From CAYFVR01 sp046541515 (GTDB lineage: Bacteria; Desulfobacterota; Desulfobacteria; Desulfobacterales; Desulfococcaceae), in the NCBI GenBank assembly GCA_046541515.1, contig JBKHDD010000204.1, forward strand, positions 1-8,256: a DNA stretch of 8,256 nucleotides, read 5' to 3'. The notes beneath the pieces were generated by a model. That model had not been told where the DNA came from and made no database searches. It saw only the letters and a list, made by a program, of their open reading frames with translations. Both the position numbers and the translations under genes were made by a program. Shown one piece after another: positions 1-4,036 of this stretch (its first letter is position 1; each line of letters starts with the position of its first letter).

Positions 1-105
1 TGGGTGAGCCATCACGACGAGGAGCGACCCCCTTGCGTCCGCCATCGTCTCCGCTTCGTCCCGCTGCCGGAAGGCGGCTTCACCGCCGTTTCGGAGGCCG
101 TCTGA
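1..105 (+). CDS. C-terminal end of a ModF-like ABC transporter ATP-binding protein (partial)
   Basis: Frame 1 is open from the window edge to a TGA at 103-105, giving the last 34 residues of a larger protein. The stretch starts WVSHHDEERPPCVRHRLRF. This matches the end of ModF-type ABC ATPases, whose C-terminus, as I remember it from E. coli ModF, reads VSHHAEDAPACITHRLEFV. The SHH is the H-loop (switch histidine) that contacts the ATP gamma-phosphate in ABC ATPases. Walker A, the signature motif and Walker B lie outside the window. ModF-like proteins are twin-ATPase-domain ABC proteins linked by name to molybdate, but their substrate is poorly defined. The stop lies 1 nt before the next ATG, so it is very probably co-transcribed with the two Get3-like ATPases. 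The family call is fairly secure for such a short piece; the substrate is unknown. Confidence 0.72.
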   Translation, partial: WVSHHDEERPPCVRHRLRFVPLPEGGFTAVSEAV

Positions 106-106
106 C

Positions 107-1057
107 ATGGGCATCTTCGACAAAAAAGTCTTGATGGTCACCGGGAAGGGCGGCGTGGGCAAAACCAGTTGGACCGCCGCCTTGGGGTTGGCGTCGGCGC
201 GACAGGGGAAGCGGGTGTTGCTGACGGAGGCCGACGCGGCGGTCCGGGACCTGGGCGACCTGTTCGGCCGGGCGGAACCGTTGGAAATGACGCCCGCCGA
301 AATCCCCACCGAAATGATCGCCGAAAAAAACGGCCGCCTCTGGGCGGCGCGGATCGATCCCCATCAGGCGTTGCGGGAATACGTTCATCTGCACGTCAAG
401 GTCCCCTTCATGGCCGGGGCCATCACCAAGACCAACCTGTTCGACCACATCGCGGAAGGGACCCCCGGCCTTCGAGAGCTGATGACCCTGGGCCAGCTTT
501 GGCGCTGGTCGCTCCATAAAATTCCCGAAGCGCCGGAAGTGGACCAACTGATCTTCGACGGCCCGGCCACCGGCCACTTCCGAAGTCTGTTGCGCCAGCC
601 CAAGGCCCTGGCCGACCTGATGAAATCCGGCCCCCTGGTGGACCAGACCCGGAAAGTGCGAGAGCTGTTGGAAAATCCGGAGAAGACCGGCATCGTTTTG
701 ATCGCCCTGCCGGAGGAGCTGCCCGTCAACGAAACGCTGGAATTTCTCCGGGACCCGGAAATGGCCCCGCGGGTGGAATTGGTGGTGGTCAACGCCATGG
801 CCCCGACGTTTTTCTCTCCGGAGGAGGCCGAAACGTTGCTGGAGCGGTGCGAGAAGTTGAACGGCGCCCTTCCGCCCGATCTGGAAGCGTCCCGCCGGAT
901 GATCCGGCGCCGCCGGGTCCAGGAGGGGCTGGCGGCCAAACTGCGGGCGGCCTGGGACGGCCCGGTGATGGAAATGTCGTTTTCCTTCGCGGCCCGGAAG
1001 GGCCCCGATGGCGTGGCCGAAATGGCCGACCGGCTGGAGGCGTTCCATCATGGATAG
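107..1057 (+). CDS. ArsA/Get3-family ATPase, first member of a pair (BagA-like)
   Basis: A 316-residue SIMIBI-class P-loop ATPase, presumably cytosolic. The deviant Walker A is GKGGVGKTS at residues 13-21, with signature lysine K14 and P-loop lysine K19. EADA at 41-44 sits where ArsA has its switch I STDPA, and DGPATGH at 151-157 corresponds to the ArsA signature DTAPTGH (switch II). The order TPGLRELM (119-126), GPLVDQ (175-180) and LPEELPVNETLEFL (201-214) closely follows Mycobacterium Rv3679 (BagA) as I recall it. Length is one ArsA half, so it should act as a dimer. There is no CxxC zinc pair, unlike eukaryotic Get3. GGAGG at 93-97 supports the ATG at 107. The gene follows the ABC ATPase by 1 nt and overlaps the next ATPase by 8 nt. 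Arsenite transport is unlikely to be its role, because no arsB, arsD or arsR is present. The family is certain, the cellular role is not. Confidence 0.9.
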   Translation: MGIFDKKVLMVTGKGGVGKTSWTAALGLASARQGKRVLLTEADAAVRDLGDLFGRAEPLEMTPAEIPTEMIAEKNGRLWAARIDPHQALREYVHLHVKVPFMAGAITKTNLFDHIAEGTPGLRELMTLGQLWRWSLHKIPEAPEVDQLIFDGPATGHFRSLLRQPKALADLMKSGPLVDQTRKVRELLENPEKTGIVLIALPEELPVNETLEFLRDPEMAPRVELVVVNAMAPTFFSPEEAETLLERCEKLNGALPPDLEASRRMIRRRRVQEGLAAKLRAAWDGPVMEMSFSFAARKGPDGVAEMADRLEAFHHG

Positions 1058-2189
1058 TCTGCTTTCCGCCATCAACCGGTCCAAAACCCTGGTTTGCTGC
1101 GGCAGCGGCGGCGTGGGCAAAACCACCGTGGCCGCCGCCCTGGGGCTGTACGGAGCGCTGACCGGCCGAAAGACCCTTGTGATGACCCTGGACCCGGCCC
1201 GTCGATTGGCCGACGCCCTTGGGCTGGACCCCGATTCCCACGAAGCCGGCCGCGTTCCGCTGGAGAAGCTGGCGCCGCTGGGGGTGCATCCATCCGGCAG
1301 CCTTCATGCCTTGATCCCCGACACCGCCCGGACTTTTGATCGGGTGATCGAACGGCACGTCCGGAGCCGCCGAAGCCGGGAGAAAATCCTGAACAACCGC
1401 TACTACCGGGTCCTCTCCGCCGATCTGGCCGGTTCTCACGAATACATGGCGGCGGAGCGGTTGTACGAAATCCACGGGGCGGGCGAGTACAACCTGATCG
1501 TGCTGGACACCCCGCCCAGCCGCCGGGCCCTGGATTTTCTGGACGCGCCCCGGCGGCTTTCCAACCTGCTGGGGGACAGCCTGCTCTGGAAGTTCGTGCG
1601 CCCGGCCGCCAAGACCGGTTTTTTGGGACTCCGGGCGGTGAACGCCGCCACCGCGCCCGCCCAAAAGGTGATCGGCCAGCTGCTGGGGATCGAGGTTTAC
1701 CGGGAAATCGCCGATTTTTTGGCGCTGGGGGACGAGGTTTTTTTCGAGGGATTCCGGCGGCGGGCCAAGGCGGTGGAAAAATTGCTGGCCGGACGGGGCT
1801 CCATGTTTCTCGCCGTGGCCAGTCCCGATCCCGCGCCGCTTCAAGAGGGACTTTATCTCCACGAGCGGCTGAAAAAGCACCGGATGCCCTTCGGCGGGTT
1901 CGTGGTGAACCGGGTCCATCCGGTCTACGAGGCCGGGGAAGCGGCGGACGGGGGAGTGGCCGATGGGACGGACGAGCCGTCTCCGGAACTTCGCGCCAAA
2001 ATGGCCGAGGCCCGGGACTGGCTGAATCGGCGCGGGGCGGTGGACCGGGAGGCGCTGGAAAGGCTTCGGACGGCGGTGGGCCCGGAGGTCCCCGTTCATC
2101 CGGTCCCGAGCTTGGGACCGGACGTTCACGACCTGCCGGGCCTGCTCCGGGTCTACGACGCCATCAAGGCGGGCGCGGGCGGAAGCTGA
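1050..2189 (+). CDS. ArsA/Get3-family ATPase, second member of a pair (BagB-like)
   Basis: A 379-residue P-loop ATPase. The start is ATG 1050, with GGAGG at 1036-1040; this overlaps the previous gene's end by 8 nt. An in-frame ATG at 1008 would add 14 non-conserved residues. The P-loop is GSGGVGKTT at residues 18-26: P-loop lysine K24 is kept, but the signature lysine of the deviant Walker A is Ser19. Switch I is TLDPARRLADALGLD at 46-60, and switch II is LDTPPSRRALDFLDAP at 152-167. Both are typical of the second partner of the actinobacterial pair (Rv3680/BagB). A basic helical segment (about 97-115) and a hydrophobic/aromatic stretch (about 173-195) lie around the dimer core. Neither this nor the preceding protein has a CxxC. 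The inferred product is a heterodimer of unknown client. In Mycobacterium the homologues have been linked to tolerance of glycerol; tail-anchored protein insertion is not established. Confidence 0.9.
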   Translation: MDSLLSAINRSKTLVCCGSGGVGKTTVAAALGLYGALTGRKTLVMTLDPARRLADALGLDPDSHEAGRVPLEKLAPLGVHPSGSLHALIPDTARTFDRVIERHVRSRRSREKILNNRYYRVLSADLAGSHEYMAAERLYEIHGAGEYNLIVLDTPPSRRALDFLDAPRRLSNLLGDSLLWKFVRPAAKTGFLGLRAVNAATAPAQKVIGQLLGIEVYREIADFLALGDEVFFEGFRRRAKAVEKLLAGRGSMFLAVASPDPAPLQEGLYLHERLKKHRMPFGGFVVNRVHPVYEAGEAADGGVADGTDEPSPELRAKMAEARDWLNRRGAVDREALERLRTAVGPEVPVHPVPSLGPDVHDLPGLLRVYDAIKAGAGGS

Positions 2190-2201
2190 TTCCGGCGGTC
2201 G

Positions 2202-2438
2202 CTACTTCGCCTCCACGCCTTCCTTTTTGAGCGCGTCCTTTATGCCCGCTTCGATCAACGCGGGCTTGAGCAGCAACTTCAGTTTTTGTGTCCCCCGGGC
2301 GTCCACGAAGGTGTCTTCCAGGGTCATTTTGGTTTTTCTCAGAATTTTCAGATTGTCGTCCAGCAAAACGAAGTGGTAGTTGAGCGCGCCGGCCGCTGCG
2401 ACGCCCAGGATGGCCAGCGCGACGATGACGCCTTTCAT
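2202..2438 (-). CDS. Small single-pass membrane or exported protein, 78 aa, unknown function
   Basis: Read on the minus strand from ATG 2438, with purine-rich GGAGGGAGAGGAG ending six bases upstream, so the start is well supported. Residues 1-20 (MKGVIVALAILGVAAAGALN) form one hydrophobic helix with a single lysine at the N-side, fitting an N-in membrane anchor or an uncleaved signal. The remainder is charged and helical (NLKILRKTKMTLEDTFVDARG, then LKPALIEAGIKDALKKE). The DTFVDARG and KPALIEAGIKD stretches look like conserved blocks, and I have the impression of similar short proteins in Desulfobacterota, but I cannot assign a family. It is convergent with the second ATPase gene (12 nt between stops) and has no obvious terminator between them. 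It lies directly beside the inverted-repeat element, so its promoter may lie within or just across that element. Confidence 0.72.
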   Translation of the reverse strand: MKGVIVALAILGVAAAGALNYHFVLLDDNLKILRKTKMTLEDTFVDARGTQKLKLLLKPALIEAGIKDALKKEGVEAK

Positions 2439-2472
2439 GTCGGGCTCCTCTCCCTCCGGGATTTGGAAAAAG

Positions 2473-2593
2473 GTTTAGGTCCAATACCGTTCATTTTATC
2501 GAAAAAATGGCAGGGACGAATTGCGCTCGCCCTTGTTCAATCAAGCGCGATTGCCCCATTGAAATCCCAAAGTGAACGGTATTGGGTTTAGGT
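2473..2593. repeat. 8-bp direct repeats GTTTAGGT flanking the inverted-repeat element (probable target-site duplication)
   Basis: GTTTAGGT occurs at 2473-2480 and again at 2586-2593, exactly abutting the two ends of the 105-bp palindromic element at 2481-2585. Direct repeats placed precisely outside terminal inverted repeats are the footprint of target duplication on insertion. By chance the match extends by one base each side (GGTTTAGGTC), because the element's own terminal bases coincide with the flank. Confidence 0.7.
2481..2585. mobile_element. MITE-like element, 105 bp, with 17-bp terminal inverted repeats
   Basis: The left end (2481-2497) is CCAATACCGTTCATTTT. The right end (2569-2585) is AAAGTGAACGGTATTGG, whose reverse complement matches the left end at 16 of 17 positions. 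The interior also folds on itself: AATTGCGCT (2519-2527) against AGCGCGATT (2544-2552) pairs at 8 of 9 positions, and AATGG near 2506 can pair with CCATT near 2556-2560. There is no room for a coding sequence. Short length, terminal inverted repeats, internal dyad and an 8-bp flanking duplication together match a non-autonomous miniature inverted-repeat transposable element mobilised in trans. It sits between the divergent 78-aa and 233-aa genes. A stable hairpin with a regulatory role, or a REP-type palindrome, is the alternative; neither explains the flanking direct repeats. Confidence 0.65.
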
Positions 2594-2788
2594 CTGAACG
2601 TTATCACGTCGCCCTTGCCCCATCAACGGCATTTTCCCCGGTGAAGGCCCCGCCGCGGGTTGGATGGCAGAGGGCGGGCACTCCATCGCTCCGCCCCGCG
2701 TTGTCGGTTCGGCCCGGGGCCAATGACCTCGGCCGCTCGCCCGAGCCGATGGCGGGATTTTTTCGAACGGCAAGGACGATCCTTTCCC
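2586..2788. other. Intergenic region upstream of the DUF6901-like gene
   Basis: About 200 bp of mostly GC-rich sequence between the MITE-like element and the next start codon. It contains an 18-nt stretch at 2609-2626 (TCGCCCTTGCCCCATCAA) that matches the element interior at 2527-2544 in 15 of 18 positions, possibly a decayed fragment of a related element. I see no convincing sigma70 promoter or terminator. The reading frame of the downstream gene stays open back to 2660, but that segment has no convincing ribosome site and its translation is proline/arginine-rich and unlike the rest of the protein. Confidence 0.5.
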
Positions 2789-3490
2789 ATGGAAGCCTTT
2801 TCCATCCTTTATCGATACACGCTCTTGAACGGCCACCAGGAAGAATTTCCCCTGCGGCTGCATCCCGAAACCCTGGTGCTGATGGAGAATCGGCCTCCGG
2901 AATTGCCGAAATGGTCCCGGCTTGCCTTTCACAAATGTTCCAACTGTCCCCGGCGGAAAGCCAAAAACCCCGCCTGCGCGGTGGCCGTAAACCTGGTGGA
3001 TTTGGTTTCCCGGTTCGAGGGGCTCACCTCCTACGACGAGCTGTTCGTGGAAGTGGAGACGCCGGAGCGGGTCTACTACAAAAAGACCAGCGCCCAACGG
3101 GGGATCAGCTCCCTCATGGGGCTTCTGATCGCCGCCAGCGAATGTCCGCTGACCGATTTTTTCAAGCCCATGGCGCGCTTCCACCTGCCCTTCGCCACCG
3201 AGGAGGAGACCATCTGGCGGGCCACCTCCACCTACATGCTGGGCCAGTATTTCGCCCGCCAGGCGGGCCGTTCGGTGGATTTTGAAATGTCTGGACTGGA
3301 AAAGGTGTACCGGGACATCCAGCAGCTCAACCGGGCCCTGGCCCAGCGGCTTCGCGCCGCCTGCGAAGCCGATTCCCCCGTCAACGCCGTGATCATCCTG
3401 GACGCCTTCGCCAAGAGCCTTCCCACGGTCATCGCCGGTTCTTTGGAGCAGATTCGATATGCCTTTCAGCCGACACTGAAATCTCGGTAG
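2789..3490 (+). CDS. Conserved protein of unknown function, 233 aa (DUF6901-like)
   Basis: Probable start ATG 2789, preceded by AAGGA at 2772-2776. The protein opens MEAFSILYRYTLLNGHQEEF, a natural beginning; an upstream ATG at 2660 would add 43 low-complexity residues. A likely metal-binding cluster is HKCSNCPRRKAKNPACAVAVN, with His48, Cys50, Cys53 and Cys63. A well-formed core follows: SYDELFVEVETPERVYYKKTSAQRG (81-105), SSLMGLL (107-113), FFKPMARFHLPFA (124-136), EETIWRATSTYMLGQYF (139-155). The C-terminal part is helical with NAVIILDAFAKSLP (199-212). From memory this pattern matches the DUF6901 family seen in Desulfobacterota, but I could not check the number. No signal peptide or membrane helix, so cytosolic. 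It stands alone: divergent from the 78-aa gene and 546 bp from the next gene. No function can be assigned. Confidence 0.78.
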   Translation: MEAFSILYRYTLLNGHQEEFPLRLHPETLVLMENRPPELPKWSRLAFHKCSNCPRRKAKNPACAVAVNLVDLVSRFEGLTSYDELFVEVETPERVYYKKTSAQRGISSLMGLLIAASECPLTDFFKPMARFHLPFATEEETIWRATSTYMLGQYFARQAGRSVDFEMSGLEKVYRDIQQLNRALAQRLRAACEADSPVNAVIILDAFAKSLPTVIAGSLEQIRYAFQPTLKSR

Positions 3491-3640
3491 GTTCCACCTC
3501 AGGCAACCGCAGCCTTTGACATCCAGCCATGGGCTTGCCCAAGAGAGACGGGCGCAAGGCAGAGAGGCGGTCCTGCGCTCCTTTGTGGCGCGAGGCAAAG
3601 AACTTCATGCGCACCGTGTGGATTCGGGAATCGTCGGTTC
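3491..3640. other. Structured, GC-rich half of the intergenic region after the DUF6901-like gene
   Basis: This stretch holds several short self-complementary segments: GCGCAAGG (3552-3559) against CCTGCGC (3572-3578) with one bulge, CTTTG (3581-3585) against CAAAG (3596-3600), and a small GGGC-TT-GCCC hairpin near 3533-3542. None is followed by a T-tract on the plus strand, so none is a standard intrinsic terminator for the upstream gene. No gene is convincing on either strand. It could be a dispersed extragenic repeat. Confidence 0.4.
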
Positions 3641-3772
3641 CGCTCCGCTATGCTTTCCATTCCGTTCAAATGGTTTTTCTGCGCCAGCGTTTTTTTCTCG
3701 AAATTTGATCTTTTCTCCGATGCCCTTCCCGCTTCTTCGTTTTTTTACAGTTTTGAAAGCCGCCCTTTTATT

Positions 3773-3801
3773 TTGACGAAGGGATTCATTCGGGGTATGA
3801 T
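3773..3801 (+). promoter_or_regulatory. Near-consensus sigma70 promoter for the EutBC fusion gene
   Basis: The -35 hexamer TTGACG (3773-3778) and the -10 hexamer TATGAT (3796-3801) are separated by exactly 17 bp (3779-3795). Each box differs from consensus at one position. The promoter lies in a T-rich stretch that contrasts with the surrounding GC-rich sequence. It points at the EutBC gene, with a predicted transcript start near 3808. Confidence 0.7.
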
Positions 3802-3807
3802 TCACCA

Positions 3808-4036
3808 ACGTCTCCATTTTTTTCCTGTTCCGACGATCCGTCCCGCTGTTTTCCCATTTTTTCAGTCGGCGGGTGGAAACTATAAATCCGGTTCTCCGAT
3901 TCTTTTGGATGGGGATTTCCGGGGGGAGTTTGCTCATGCTCGATTTCCCAAGATGTCACTGGCCAGAGCCGGCGATTTGCGCGGCCGAGGCTTTCCGTTG
4001 TCAACCATGGAAAGACAGAGAGGAAAAGGAGGAAGC
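3808..4036 (+). other. Long 5' leader (about 230 nt) of the EutBC transcript
   Basis: If the promoter at 3773-3801 is used, the mRNA carries about 229 nt before the start codon. Possible secondary structure: CCCG (3842-3845) with CGGG (3870-3873), stacked on CTG (3846-3848) with CAG (3863-3865) around a T-rich loop; and AAATCC (3884-3889) with GGATTT (3913-3918). I looked for a cobalamin riboswitch because of the downstream enzyme and did not see a convincing B12 box. The end of the leader carries the ribosome site AAGGAGG at 4026-4032, 4 nt before ATG 4037. The leader is open in the same frame as the gene, but its composition does not look coding. Confidence 0.5.

Noticed and set aside
789..2129. 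Long open frame on the minus strand opposite the two ATPase genes
   Set aside because: Same shadow effect; the product is Pro/Arg-rich and low complexity, and the plus strand carries diagnostic ATPase motifs.
107..2189. Arsenical resistance operon (arsA)
   Set aside because: No arsR, arsB, arsC or arsD is visible, the metal-binding cysteines of ArsA are absent, and the motifs fit the Get3-like BagA/BagB pair better.
2473..2593. Integron attC site
   Set aside because: The GTTTAGGT copies are direct rather than inverted and do not fit the GTTRRRY/RYYYAAC core pair; no integrase or cassette pattern is present.
2572..3285. Overlapping plus-strand open frame in another frame at the DUF6901-like gene
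   Set aside because: It runs out of frame with the conserved protein and has a low-complexity Arg/Pro/Gly-rich translation with no recognisable block.
3650..4036. In-frame N-terminal extension of the EutBC protein
   Set aside because: The extension lies in T-rich non-coding-like DNA, runs through a near-consensus promoter, has no ribosome site, and would bury the signal peptide; AAGGAGG precedes ATG 4037.
3808..4036. Cobalamin riboswitch in the leader of the EutBC gene
   Set aside because: A segment TGTCACTGGCC near 3954 suggested one, but the conserved B12 box and flanking core are not present.
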